This document shows positions 33,892-47,340 of a stretch of 64,000 nt of DNA, in pieces. A program made the position numbers and the translations under genes. How positions within the stretch are numbered: the stretch's first letter is position 1; every line of letters begins with the position of its first letter. The stretch comes from Asterella californica (Eukaryota > Streptophyta > Marchantiopsida > Marchantiales > Aytoniaceae), in assembly GCA_036924285.1 (NCBI GenBank), contig JAYKYS010000009.1, forward strand, positions 8,246,001 through 8,310,000. The letters are read 5' to 3'. Under the pieces are notes generated by a model that did not search any database, was not told the DNA's origin, and saw only the letters and a program-made list of their open reading frames with translations.

Positions 33892-36684
33892 ACTTTACGA
33901 CGAAGTGGCTTTAGGGATTGTTTACACTTCCGTTCTCCTAAACTGCGAAACAGCATGTGATTTCTTGTTGGATGTAATGCATATTTTCGACCCATATTCT
34001 GCGCGAGTCAAATTTGCATGTGGAATGTAACTGTTCAAAACGACTCCAACGTTAGGTCAACAAACGTTGGCCCAAGTGTTCTACGTTTTGAGGACACCTC
34101 CAAACGTAGAACACTGTCGCTGGGTTCTCGTTCTGGTCTGACGGGGATCCAAGAAGTAATGAGTGAAGAAGATCCAAGAAGTAATGAGTTATTTTCTGTC
34201 AGCCTGCGTGGACAATGACACGGTTTCACGGATGTATCCCAGGTGCCTATATGCGTCAGTTTCTTATTCGCTGTTGATTGTTCGCTTTTGACTCTAAGGG
34301 TCTCACGGGCTCGTTTTAATTTCCATACCATACCATAGGAGTCACAAAGCACAACTATCCTGCCATGGAAAGATGAGTGGCTCAAGTCACCTGATGTGAC
34401 ACTGGTGGATGCTCCCCTGCATCACCTGTAATTCACCGAGCAGCACCCTACCTTACCACACCTCGTTTCTGAAGTGCTGTACAGAAATTATGAGCCAAAT
34501 ACCTATTCTGCATTCTGTTTCTTTTGTAAACGAATTTCTAATGCTGAATGGGCCGTCGCCACAGTGGGGACCCTACAGGCTCTCCCTTCTAGTAAACTAC
34601 GTAGGTGCTACGATCTCATACGAAAACTAAGGTGGGCTTTCGGCCGAAAGTGGTTCCGCGAGGACACTAATTATCTTCGCGCACCAATCGAAAGGCAGAG
34701 AGCTTTTGAAAGCGCTGGCCAGTAGGATGGCAGGGACTAGGGTACGGTTAATCTAAGGGACATGATTGAGCCTAGCTATGAGGGGAGAGATGTCCCTTGG
34801 CAGAGGTGGCAAATGTCGTGACTGCTAGGAATCGAAGTGAAGCGTTACAGGTCTGCCACGCGGCAACCAGTAGGAGAAGGCGAAGTGGGCGGGGAGCTAA
34901 AATATGGAAAAGTGACTGCAGAAAGAGAACGTTTCGTGCGAGAGTACGGGCAGTAATGCTCGAACCAGAGGAATGATATGAAAAAGGAGGGCGTGATCCA
35001 TGGAGATGCACTGTCTTGGCCTCTTCTCTCCTTCGTCGCACAATCACGAGTGATTCACACTCAGAAGGACAACGAAAACATTTTGCGTTTAACAATCGTG
35101 AGTCATCGGCTGCGCCGAAAATCCGAAGCATAACGTCACCGAATTGAGGATTGACGACAGAATTGATGCGCAAGGCGGGATTGGTACATGAAACTTTTTA
35201 CGGGTGTCGATCGGCAGGGGAGAAGCAAGAAGGGAAGGATAATGATGATTGGTTGTGATGTCGTCGATGAGGGGATCATCAGAAGGTCCTGGAGGAGAAC
35301 AGTTACCCCGATCCAAAATGACAAGCAGGAACAGGTTGTGTCATTGTTTCGGAGTGGAGCCATCCTTCTTAGGAAATATTAGAAGGCTGTAATCCGTTGA
35401 CATGTGTATAAATGATTCACGTGTTGGACCTGATCACTTTCTCATGGCTGGCTGGTAATCTTGATCCAGGCTTGGAACCATGTAGAGGCTGTGGATCGGT
35501 TAGAACTCGCGACCGTGGGGATTGATGACGTTTGTTGTCATCGTTTGGCGATTTGAGCTGATTTTACCAAATTCCCTTTTCTCGAGTGGGGCAGCTTTTG
35601 TTACATAAACGTCGTCACTAAGTATGGCCTGATCTAAAAATACCTGATATCTACGGCAGCTAAATCGTGGGTTCAGCACCCTGGGGTTTTCTCTCTCCTT
35701 ATTTTGGGTGTTCGTTTCCCCTTTATTTCTGTATGTATGGTGCATGTTCTGGCCAGTAGGATGATACTCGGGGTTTCCTGTTAGTGATAGTGGTTTGAAT
35801 TATGGCGCTGGTAAGGAGATCCTGCTAGCAAGCCGGGGCCGAGTATGTTAGGATGGATTGCAGAGCAATTATGGAGAGCAGATTTGGAGCTGGGACTGAA
35901 TCAAGTGTTTATGTTAGGAAAGGAACTTTTGAATTGCGGAGGAGACTTGAAGCTGTCCTCACGCCAGCTTTGTACAGTTTGTTGGTGACCTTGTCTACCA
36001 TAATAGTACTTTTACTGGATATCCTAGTAAGAATGGGGTTCAGTAGCTCTTCAGTACGTTCGTTCTCTTCGTTGGACCGGATGTTGATGTAATGAGCCTA
36101 AGGTTACTAGCGATGAGTTTTGAGGACCTAGTATACAGTTGGTTCTCTCGAAGTAAGCAACCACTTGCGCTGTGCAGACTCCACGTTAGTTGCTGTTGTT
36201 GACAAAGACCCACTTTGCCCCGCAAATACGTAAAAACTAGTGCTCTAAACTTGAGAAACCAGTTGGTTTTCTACTTGCCACTGAATTTATGTATACACCA
36301 AAGTAGCGCCTGGAAACTCTGCGATCTTCTAGGAGTGGTTTAATTTCGCGTGTTACTGTAATCGACAGCAGACCCTAGACAGCTCCTTTTCTCCTGAATA
36401 TAAGTTTAAGCTCTTGGCAACATGTGAACTTAATATGACTTTCTTGAACACTGGTTTCTGGCAGCAATCATCCGTAGTTACTAATTGTCACAGCTCTTTG
36501 TAATAGGCAAAGTAAGCAACATCCTTGCTTTTACGGTGGAGAAGTCACACGCTAAGTATACCCAACTTGACGTCCATATGCATCATCAATTTCTCTGGAC
36601 CGACGGGTGGTAGCTTGCGAGAACGAAAAGGTTGCGAGAAAGAAAAGATCACTCTACCAATCGTTCTATCAGAAGTTCGCCAAA
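33892..36684. other. Intergenic region between REP and the coiled-coil gene
   Basis: Holds the REP 3' flank and hairpins, then moderately GC-rich DNA presumably including the promoter and 5' leader of the coiled-coil gene. The minus-strand open frame at 34772-35173 and the plus-strand one at 35853-36092 are unrecognised. An upstream non-coding exon of the next gene may lie here. Confidence 0.4.
34046..34114 (+). other. Two consecutive hairpins downstream of REP
   Basis: First: CCAACGTT (34046-34053) with AACGTTGG (34063-34070). Second: GTGTTCTACGTTT (34076-34088) with AAACGTAGAACAC (34102-34114); its loop holds GAGG/CCTC, so pairing continues to a three-base turn with one mismatch. They start about 155 nt after the REP stop codon, probably in the 3' untranslated region or at the mRNA end. 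Confidence 0.7.
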
Positions 36685-39600
36685 ATGCCGTACGCACCGC
36701 CAGGGGGGTTTCACTTCGAGGTGATCCCCGCAGACAGATGGGCGGACCAAATGCTCAGATACTGGAAGGTGGGGTTCATTCCTGTTCCCTGATAACGCCT
36801 GACTATCAACCTGGTTTAGTCTGGTGGGAAGTTATCCCTTTGTTTGCCGAAATGTCTTCAGTCTTCTGTTCTAGAAGCTATTATATCAGAAGAAGAAAAT
36901 GAAGGAATACTGAAGGACAGCACTATACAGTGTACAAAGAGCACCTTATCACGGATTCCAGTTAGTGAGTTAATATTCACTTCATGTGCTTGTGTGCGTC
37001 AGGTCGCCACGTACAACCAGGCGGCGAGGCTTGACGACGGTCCCAAGGTCACTCTTGATGATCTTGGTACGCGGTTACTTTCTACCTTGAGTTTGTCGTT
37101 TCGTTCGGAAGTTCTTCACATGTGCAGTGAGAGTGAATTCTATTACATTTTATCTGGTGTGTGGTTTCGTCAAAATTTGAGGCGCTCAACGGTTCTTTCA
37201 TTCGTCAGGATATGTGTGGGTTTGCTTGTTCGAGAACGCCATTTTCGGCATTCAGCAGGAAAAGATAGGATAGGATTGGTTATGTTTAGGTTCTAACTTA
37301 CAGAAGTCCCAGGTGGTTCTACTTTTGTTTCCTAAAACACAGTTTTCTTGAACTTTGAACAGCAAAACCGGGTTCTGATGGCACGCTCAGCAGTCCCCGG
37401 TCGCTCCAAGCGTGCTTGTACCTTGGGATTGACCCTGCAGAACTTGTTCACAGGTACCTTGATTCTTCTGTATGTGTACCATCCTGACTTTTGTTTGTTA
37501 TCTTGTGCCAGTCAAATATGATTGTGTATTGACCTCCAGACCAGTGTAATCTTTTATAATAATCTGATTGTTCGGGTACCTTTTTGTCGGAACTGTAGAC
37601 CCGTCGATGATTTTCTGGAAAGGGGCCTAAGCGCAGAGCTTCAGGAGCTCAAGTATCAGTTCTATGAAAACACAAGGATAGGTATATTTCTCAACTCTAC
37701 CTTCTCAAGTGACCAGGAAAGACACGAGAGAAGCAGAACATCCACAAGTGATGTTCATAATGGAATCAGAAGAACAAATTGCTGTTCTTATATTTTGTTT
37801 AGAAGGAAGTATCTTTTTACACCTTCAACAGTGCGCAAGCTGGGATGATTAGCCATGGAAAGTATGTACTTTTCCAATAGTTATCAAGCTGTAAGCCGTG
37901 GTAATATGTCGACGGTTTATACTTGACACTGTGCAACTTGAGGCAGTTCTTTTCGCATTGTAGTGTTGCTTTGTGATCACAACGTTGGTCATCCCTTGTC
38001 ACGATGGGACTGCAGAAAAGGTTAAAAGGCTCCAAGATGAGAGGAAAAGAATTATCGACGAAAATGTTGATGGCCGTGTAATTCTTGGAGCCGATGGCCG
38101 AGTCATCGGCACAACTTCCGTCATGAAAAACAAATTTGTGGAGAGTAAAGATACCATGGATAAGGTAGACTTAAGTTTGCCTTCAAGTAGAAACCTTACA
38201 TCCTACCTCCTCGGTCATAGAGTATTCCTTCAGTGCTGTGAACAAGACTCCTTTACATGTTGGGATATTGTAGATATGCTTGTGGTCTCGGTATACGCAA
38301 GGTCGACCTTGTGTTTAGGTTAGGGGTGGTATACGGTTTGTGTCCTTTGAAGAACTTTGATACTAGGGAAAAGCTTTCCTTCACAAGCCAAGATTCTCCT
38401 GGTAGCTTAGATACCAACTCATCCTTTGAAGTCCAGTTCTGCTCCAGCCAGTTGGTTACACAAGGTTTAGCTACTCTACACTTCTCAGTGTCAATTAGAG
38501 CTGGGTCTGAAGCAGTGGCTGCTAGAATAATGGATTATTCAAGCACCCGCTTCTGAAAGAATCTTAACCAATTGTGCCACGGTTGAACGTTTCTGTCCAA
38601 TCGCAATCCGTTTTATCCTATTTTCTTACGGAATGAGGGTTTCAGGTGACTGACGTATTTGTGCAGGCTCGCTTACACATGCTTACGCCACAACTCTGAT
38701 ATCTGTGATCGCAGGAAATACAGAGGATTGAGGTCGTTCGACGAAGACAGCAAAGAGAGCTAGAGCAAGTGGCAAAATATGAGGCCTTGCGGCAGGTAGG
38801 TGTGAACAAGAGTCGTTAGAGTGGGGTTTACATTTCTAGTTGGAGTTATATATTTACGACTGAACCACACGACCAGGAATACTTATGCCTTGTTCCGTGC
38901 AGCAACTAGCGGAGCAAAATGCTGCAACTCTGGCAATGGAGAAAGCAAAGCGGGAAGAGCAGGTTTGTCTTACCGTTTGTACTCATCTGTAGATTCCTCC
39001 CCATAATCTGGGACTTTACAAGTCTGTCTCTTATATCCCCCTTCATCAGTATTCTAGAGCCTATCGACGAGAAGAAACAACTTGTTGCTGCGCGCTTAGA
39101 AATTGAGAAAAGTATTTTCCAGTACAAGTTTCAACGACTTTAATCGTAGATGCGGATTCTGACTCGTTGTGCTTTAGCAGTGCTAACCAGTGCTTTATTC
39201 ACAAGTCCCGTTCTATCTTCTCTGTAGGGCTTCATGAATTCATGAATTCAGTATGTAGACAAAGATATAGACGTAGGCAGATATGAAGCTTTTGTGACTC
39301 CATGGTTTCTGACAAGCAAGCGTATTCGTGGTTTCTTACATCTCACAGAAGAGGGCGAAGGCAGCCAAAGATAAAGCTTGGCAAGTCGAGATGCGGACCA
39401 GGGAACTCCAGAGGGCCAAAGAGGTACATCCAGTTAAATGAAAGTCACAGAATCTACTTTCTTTAAGCTTCTGGGAACGTCTTATTGCACCTGACGCCTT
39501 CCGTTCACCTTCATCCTACTGGGGGCAACAAGGATCTCATATTCATAATGTTTCCAGGAAGCAGAGTTGGAGGCAGAGGCTAAGCGTATGGCTCAAGCAA

Positions 39601-42092
39601 GATATGCACGGGAGCAAGCGAAGATGGAAGAGGACGCGAGAAAAGCGGTAAGAAGGGATAGATACATAGCCGAACTTCCTTTAATTTTGTTGGTAATCAA
39701 AGTAGTGACCTTCCCACTCCCAGTATGCTTATAGCCAGGTATTTTACTACTTAGTGCCTCGTCCATTATGAAGAAGTTCTTCCTGTACCAGCCAGTTATA
39801 CGTTATACTGGAGCAGATAGCTGCGAGAAGGTATCTGAGCCCGAAACTCTGAGTCATGTTTCCGGGAAGGTAGTATCAGATCTAAAGTACATTCTCACCA
39901 GGTGCGATACCTGCAGTAACATTCGTTTTTGGGGTCCAGAAACAAGCTAAGAAGGAAGCTAGGTTACGGGAGATTGAACGAGCGCAAAAGCAGGAGGAAT
40001 TCCGCGCACAGCTGGAGATGACTCAAGAAGAGTTCCGAGAGGTAAGAGCGTTCTTTAGGATTAGTTTCTCCTTACTATGATGTAGCTTCTCTGGAAATGT
40101 TGTCGTGCCAAGCGAGGTCGAGATAAGCATGAATGATGAAGTTCATCTGTGTTGTTCTCTGCAGGCGGCGAGGGAAAGAGGTAGACAGATGGAGTTGAGA
40201 GATCAGGAACGGAGACGGAATTTGGCAATCCTTCAAAAGGAGAAGGCAGAAGAGAATGCAGAGATTCGTAGAATGATGGACAAACGTCATACCGATGCAT
40301 TAGCTGCATGGCATCGCATGATTCAGAAGAAAGCAGATGACTATAATGCTAAACAAGAGGCGAGCTCCGTTCTCCCTTTGCATATCAGCGTAGAAAATGA
40401 ATTTCTATCCATTCGTGCTTGGTGCAATTAGTGGTACGAGCTTGCATGTAACTAGTGGTGTTTTTCATCATGATTCGGGCGCAGATAAGGAATGAATTTT
40501 GTGTTGATATGTTTGTTTTCTATGTCTCATATTCAATTTCAAAGTATGTGCTCAGGAAATTAAGAGGAAGATGAAGATTAAATACGAGATCTGGAAGAAG
40601 AAAGAAGCGGAAAAGAAGGCGTACTTAGCAAAGAAGGAGCAGGATAGGTTGGATACCATAGCAGAAGCTAATGCTATCCGTGAGCGCAGATGTCAGGTAT
40701 GTTGTTTATTTTATCTTGGCTCGAAAGAAAACTGCTCCCAATGCACCATGAATAAACTCTGTAAAGATATGTGGGAAGAAGTGGGACCGGCCGGGTTATG
40801 GGCAATGGGCAATGAACGAAGAAATTGAAGTGTTAACCCGTGTTCAGTATGAGCTCTACATCGTAACCAATGTGCCTGTTTACACGCTTTAATGTATCAG
40901 ATTCATCAGGAGGCATAGGCTATGCATTTGGGGTCATTCAGTCCTCTAACCTAGACCGAATGTGCACTGAGTCTTCTGTCTTTGTGCGTTGAGAGCCACA
41001 AGCTCAAGCCAGTGTCCTTGCTCACTTGAATCATATTCCATTGCAGGAACTTTTGACGAGAGCTGAAGAGCAAGAGAGGACCTTGCACACCTACATGGTA
41101 CAAAAGCACCTAGATGAGGCACGTAGAAATGTTGAGAAGGAGCTGCTCCACGAATCCAAGCGTCAGCGGTGTGAAGCTTTGAAGCGCATTCAGGTGTGTT
41201 ATATCTCGAAAGAAGCATCAGTAATAATATGTAACAAAAGTTAGTTACTATCTAGAAGTGTGGAACAAAGATGATCCTTAGGACTCGAGGTCTGGTGTCC
41301 AAGGACCAGAAACGGGAGCACCAAAATTAAATGCTTTGCTTTTAGTAAGGCACTCGGTCTATTCAGATCAGGATCAAACATAGGCACTTAGAAGTTGCAT
41401 GGACGTGCCTTTGTCATTATCGGTTGTGTGTAGGTGTGCATCGTGCGCGCAGGGCAGTGTTCCTTGAAAAGTTTCTTGTCGTAAAGTTTATTCGCCCGGC
41501 AGCATCCGCGATCTGTAGAAGGTTTCTTACATCGCATCGTTGTGCCATCCATTTTGCAGGCACTACACAGGAGGCAAATATTGGAGAAGATAGAGATGGA
41601 AACCAAACGCATTAGGAACTTACTGGATGGCAAACATTCAATGTTAGAGAAGCACGTTCAAGCAAATCTGAATTTATCTATTCATCGGCAGTCGATGATA
41701 GAGCAAATGCAGGAGTTGTCGGTACGATCTCCTCTTTCTGCCTTTATCTTCATCTAAAAAATACGTTCGTAATTACCATAAGATATAGGGTTCCTAAATC
41801 TTTACAATCAGTGGGCTTGTATGCCAGTGTGTAAGTGCGGTCTCCTTTTTAATGCTGGAGCAGGATGATTACTAAGAGCAGAAGTAGAGTTCTAGCCATA
41901 CAGGTGGTGATCGTTTGTAAGGCTTATCGGTGCGGTGCTGGCAGCGGGGCAACGAGGACTGACTTTGCAGTTAATTTCCTTGCGTGCTTACAGATTAGCA
42001 AAAAGTGGAGACAGTCCTTAAGCCCGGCGGACAGAGCAGAAATGGACAAGCTCAAAGATGCGCAAAAAGGTTCTAACAAGAACTTGTGGTGA
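36685..42092 (+). CDS. Coiled-coil protein, CCDC177/CCDC185 (DUF4659)-like, fifteen exons
   Basis: Exons: 36685-36720, 37003-37066, 37363-37453, 37599-37681, 38016-38164, 38715-38795, 38903-38962, 39349-39423, 39558-39647, 39940-40041, 40165-40359, 40556-40696, 41047-41193, 41560-41721, 41994-42092; phases agree, giving 524 residues. After a short N-terminus comes SPRSLQACLYLGIDPAELV (44-62), matching the SPRSLEAC..G..P.EL signature I remember from vertebrate CCDC177. From about residue 80 to 500 it is an almost continuous Glu/Lys/Arg/Gln-rich coiled coil. From exon 6 on every intron is phase 0. Such proteins are poorly studied and I infer a ciliary/basal-body or sperm role. The start codon is uncertain: the frame stays open upstream of ATG 36685 without another ATG. 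The donor after exon 11 is either GC (AG/GCGAGC) or a weak GT nine bases later. Confidence 0.8.
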
Positions 42093-45000
42093 AAAAATTT
42101 CAAACCTCCTACCTTATGTCCCTAGATATGGACCATCTCTGAATCGTTGGTTGGGGCTGTTGGTTCGAGTCTTCATGCTCTACTAACGTCACCCGGGTTC
42201 CTAGGGGCTCTGACACAAGATTAAATTTACGTTTCCTGTATGGTTTGACGTAAGATCATCAGGGAAGATCGCTCCAGGAAGTTAAGCCTGGAAGCGACCT
42301 GAACGGAATGACCGAATATTCGGCTCCAGGGCTTTTTATTTGAGGTAAGTGGTCTAATTTGCTAGATTTGACAGGATTAAGAGTACCGAGGGACTGTTTT
42401 CTCCTTCCACCAGCTAACTCGCCTCCGTCTGCGAATGGAGTGTGCATCTGAATCCTTCGACAAACGGGAGCGTTTGGTCGAGACCATAGGCTTTTGTGAC
42501 TACAGTTTCTAACTCTCACTCACGCGTGATGAAATGATGAATTTCATGGATCTGAGTAACAGAGCGTGTTTCTCTTTGCTCTTGCCTGGATGGTAGAACT
42601 GCTAAAGTAGGTAGGATTTTTCACCGAAGATTACAACCCGGAGTAGATAACAGATTATTGCAGAAAGACCTCACAGTTCTCCGAGGGGAACTGACGGGAA
42701 TTTGGCTTGAAAAGAGATCAGGTTAAGCTTGGTCCACTCTGTACTCCAAACGATGTGTTGGAGGACCTTCATGGATAGACTATGAGATGCTTACGCGGTC
42801 TCAACAGCTTACGCCTGTGAATAAAGCTGACGTTCCCTGTATTCCCTCTTTGAGAGAGCGAAGAAATTACTTCGTCGGGTAGAGTATTTTACTTGCATTT
42901 CTGTCGCAGTCAGGATGTACACTGATAGCCGTTCCGTGGGCTCACTTAGTCTCTTCACAGGGACTGTTGCAAACCCACGTTTCAGGGTTTTGGGACGAGA
43001 ACCCCCTTAACGAACAGATACGAACTTATTCCGCGCTTAAGAGGTAAACGGCGTTTACCTTGTGGAATCAGGACCTGTTTGCTGTATTATCTTGTTCTTC
43101 GCAAAGTTAACGAGGAGACAGTTCTCACAGTTCAAGCCCACTTTGGTCGTATGATTTCCCTGGGCTAGGATCAACCTATTTGTACCCTCGCCGGTCCTCC
43201 GGTGGATCCGGTCTAACTGTTGACCTTTACCTGGGACAAAATATGTTGGGATTGTCTTTCCTGCTCTAAGTTCAGACGGTGGTGGGAAGCCCTGAATATG
43301 GTAAAATATGTGTTTTCGTCAGTTCTCAACGCAGTAGGATATCCCAAGGATGGATGGGATACTCTCCCATAAAGTCTGCGTACTACTCTGGCTACTCTGC
43401 TTACTACCCTACTAAATCTACGGCAAAGTCTTTAAATCGACGTTTTCGAATGTTTATACGGGCCAACATTTTAATTGGGGGGACATTCGCTTACTGCACA
43501 AAATCTTGTGTGCTGAACGTCGCAAGATGGCCAAATGTTGGTAACAGGAAAGTCACTTCTTGCTGCGGCGGTAAACGCGTTTCATGCATATAAGTGTAAC
43601 TCCGGGGAAGTTTGTATTATGCTCTAAAGTAAGTCCTCTGCTTCTTACATTGGCTTGTACTCTTATTTTTTCACTGGTCTAAAGTTGAGCGTGATCATCC
43701 AACAGATCATTATAGCCATGTGTGCGCTCCAAGCGTCATTGGCATGCTTGGTCCGGTTAGTTGAAGGGGCGCTGTTGTGCAGCCTGTACTATGCGGCAAA
43801 ACAAGGTTCAATTCAACACTTTTGAAACCTCTGGCTCTGTACTCTGTTTGGTTCTAAGATCGTATCCCTGCCTTGACGGTTAGGGTTGAAACCCAGGAAA
43901 ACCTCTATAGCATGCCTGTGCCTCAAGGCTGATTGAGATACCCCGTTGTTTCACAGGTCCACGGCGTATATGTTTTCGTTGTCTAGGCGTGTATTTCAAG
44001 TGTTGCTGATGGAAGACTTTGCTTTCGCTGTAATCTCCTGAGAGGTGCTGAGTCGCTGCTGCTTTGCGCAAGTTGATGAGCTAAACGCTTAATGCATTTT
44101 CATGTCAAGATTAAGGTTCGCAACTTGACTGCTGCGTCGCTTGTACATCTAGAACGCTTGAAGGCTAGATCTCTCCGCAACTTTATATCTGAGACAATGT
44201 GCTTTGAAGTTGTAAGTGAAGTGATTCTGCTATATGATGCAGAGATAGAATTGAACGGTGGTCAGTGCTATATGAACATCTTATTGACAAAGCCAGAGAG
44301 TGCTGCGGATTTGTGGCACGTTTTGAACGAAGCAAATGTATAACAGTGTTCAGGATTGTAACATAGCTCTCAGCAGAATCCCTTCATTCGAAGAAGGGTT
44401 GAAGAAAATTGCAGGTCCGTCAATTGCTAGGTAGGTTAAGTGCAAATCGAAGAGAAGCGTGGCCGAAGATGGTTGGATGAAGCGGCAAGCTCCTGGTGCC
44501 AGTTACTCTTACGTCCAGATCAGTAAAGAATGATCAGTTCCACATTCGGTTTTTACGGTTTCGGATTGAGTTCTTTTGATCCAGTGGCGTTACACGATGC
44601 ACTGACCGGCTGTAACATACACAGATTATAGGTTATACGGGATCGTAGCCTATGAAGACGACATTGTTCGAGTGAGGGGGTGTATACCGGACGCTGTCTT
44701 ATAGCTCAAAATATTTTAAGTCCCTAAACTGTATTAGGGAATGCTCCCAAATTTGAACCATGCGGAAAGTATACTGTAAGATGATTCTATACGTATTTAA
44801 CTTAGGAATTATGTTCTTCCTTTGTCGGATATATGTATCATAGTCCTTGGTTTGAGAAGAAGCGGAAGACTTTGTCAAGTGGCCCTACAGATCTAACGTC
44901 CTAAAGGTATCGTTTTTCCTTTGGTAGTTAGGATATGTCGATAGAAACCACAGTTGAACGTGTGTAAAGAGGTAGCTTCTGTGACGTTGGAAGGCAATCA

Positions 45001-47340
45001 GTGGCCTCCACAATCTCTTCTCTAGTTACCAAAAAATTTGAACAAAGTCTCACTAAAGCAAGCTGTCCAGTACTCTACTTGAAGATGATTTGATTACCTT
45101 ACGGCATGAACTGATGCGTTGCCCTTTGTAGTGCGAATGTCAAGTACATGATTTTGTTCTGGTCAGTCCGTAACTGACATTTGGCTTTCACAGTTATAAG
45201 CGGGAGGTAAAACTCGCATCAGGTTTTCCGCCCAGGTGCACCATCGGCAGATGAAGGCGCTGACTAATAGGGCAATCTTTAGACCTATAACACTTGTAGC
45301 AGGGTATAACGTAAAGCGGTTCATGTTGGCGAACAGTGAGGCTGACTCTGGAATTTCTTGGAAGCTAGTGAAGAAAGTCACCTTCTGCAGATCTGGTTTC
45401 AAGTTAAAAAACACTCACATCTGTGTTGTGGTATTAGGACTCCTACCTGTAATGCGTCATTCTCGTTGACCGTTGAGCATAAGCACCAGAGGAGACATCA
45501 GATCCACCAACGGTCATAGGAGAATATGGGTTGCGGTCTGCTTGAGGGATTACTACATACGTTTGCACCAATTTGATTCCCTTAACCCGTTGGTTGGATA
45601 GTATTATTTTCTTCACAGGTTGGAGGCATAACTCCTTTCTGGGCGAGTAGTCGGATTGCTCATTCGTTCCATCTGGACCTCCTCATTCCCTGATTTCCGA
45701 GCAAAACAGTCAGGTGAAGTAGTTTGCTGTTTTTGGCATAAATCCGTCTGCTGCTTGTTTTTGAGTGAGTTTGAAACTTTATTTAAGTTTAGCAATGTTT
45801 CAGCGAATTCCAACTTCTGAAGGAATTCTAAACTTTAACCTGTCCAATTTAGGGTCGCTTCAGCATGAACCTCGTTGTAATCATTGCCATGTTCGATGCG
45901 TCATCATAACGAAACGTGAGACACTTATGAATCATTCATGTGTTCTGCTTGTTGGAGTCTCCTTGGAGGCGACATCTCTCTTTGAAAGGATTCAAGGCGA
46001 CAGTGCAAAGTAGGGCAAGCGGTCAGATGGTAAGAGATCACTCTGCAACCGGATTTCTCTCGAGTCGAGCGAACTGGTCCTCTTATTTGACTTGGTGTGC
46101 ACTAGTTGTCCATATAGACAGGGAGCTGAAACTCAGGTACGCTGTGACAAACACGACTCGCATATATGTACCAACGGAAAGTAGCCATTTTGACATTCCT
46201 AGTCATGGGTACCCACCTGAAATTGAGAGAAATAGACCTTTCAGGTTGATTTTCGATAAGACAAACTTTTCAAGACATGAATTATCGTAAGCTCAAACTT
46301 TCGAGTTCTTTGAGGTTCTTTTAATGGCCTGTCTAGGCCTAAGTGAGCTTTGTATCCCACGGTTAGTGTCGTCCGTACCTTTTCGTGTTTTGTGTGGCGT
46401 TCTCGCTTAATTAGACTTATGTGGTGTTACGAAGTATGTGCATGCTGGTGCTAGGAGTTTCAGACTTCAGTACGCAACGTCATTGGAGTAGTTGTAATGA
46501 AGAAAATTTGGTCATATCAACTCCTGCAGTTGACACTACTACAGTTGCTGCTTCCCTTCATCGGCGACTGATAAGCTGGGCAGTCGGGTTTTAAAATGTT
46601 CAAAGTAGCGGCTGAATACAAACCTTTCTACTTGCCATATGCGATTGTTTATAAGGACCAATGATCATATTTAAGATGGTAAAGACGAACTGAAAGAACT
46701 TTTGACTCCTCCCTCTAGTCTAGCCTTGTGGCTGAGGGGCTCCAAACTCCATTCTCATGCGGTGGTTCCGTCTGGAGAAACCGGACTGTGGTACATGGTT
46801 GTCACTGGACATTGTATTTCCAGTCTCTTCTCTTATAGGTGATTTGGGTTTTACATGCATTGGAAATATAACAACAGTCAAGGTCAAGAAGCAAATGAGC
46901 TGTTCTTCCTGGTCTGGGGGGATGAAAAGAAAAGGAAACCATCATCACGGGAAGATCATGCCATTAGCATTACCAAGTTACGTCCATATAGCCTATCTAA
47001 TCTATCAAGTACTCACCCCTCCCGTTTGCAAATATGCAACAGTGTAAATGATGTCCGAACCTTTTCTTTCAGAAGGGGCTGGTCATCATTTAAACTAGTG
47101 TTTGAGAAAGTTCGTTGTTTTCCTTGTGAAGATGTTTATGTTCGACTCGGTTGCTGTCATGGTTTCCTGTATGATCTAACACTCGAACGGGAAGAGTTTC
47201 CAGTGGCGCTTCGTTCAAGTTTAACAGTTGGTGATGTAGTAAAGTTTGATTGTAGCATGGGTTGTAGTAAAATTTGTTCCGTTCCGTTCTCAATTTGTCA
47301 CAAAAAAGTCAGGAATTTATGGTAAAAAATCATGACACAT
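42093..47340. other. Long intergenic stretch, no gene recognised
   Basis: Mid-GC sequence with scattered short open frames. The longest are 46855-47325 (plus, 156 residues) and 44092-44343 (plus, 83 residues). Neither resembles a known family, and I could not chain exons into a recognisable protein. It may contain a fast-evolving or non-coding gene that cannot be seen by eye. Confidence 0.4.
42268..42298 (+). other. Imperfect hairpin downstream of the coiled-coil gene
   Basis: TCGCT-CCAGG (42269-42278) pairs with CCTGG-A-AGCGA (42287-42297), ten base pairs with one bulged A and an eight-base loop. It begins about 176 nt after the stop codon, so it may lie in the 3' untranslated region. Confidence 0.5.

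Noticed and set aside
33644..33995. Leucine/proline-rich and serine-rich minus-strand frames over the last REP exon
   Set aside because: They are the antisense of the Glu/Ala-rich tail and come from codon composition.
36525..36902. 125-residue frame overlapping the first exon of the coiled-coil gene
   Set aside because: It is in another frame and does not join in phase to the conserved downstream exons.
42160..42200. GGTTCGAGTC resembling a tRNA T-loop
   Set aside because: Flanking bases do not form a T-stem and no D-arm or acceptor stem could be found.
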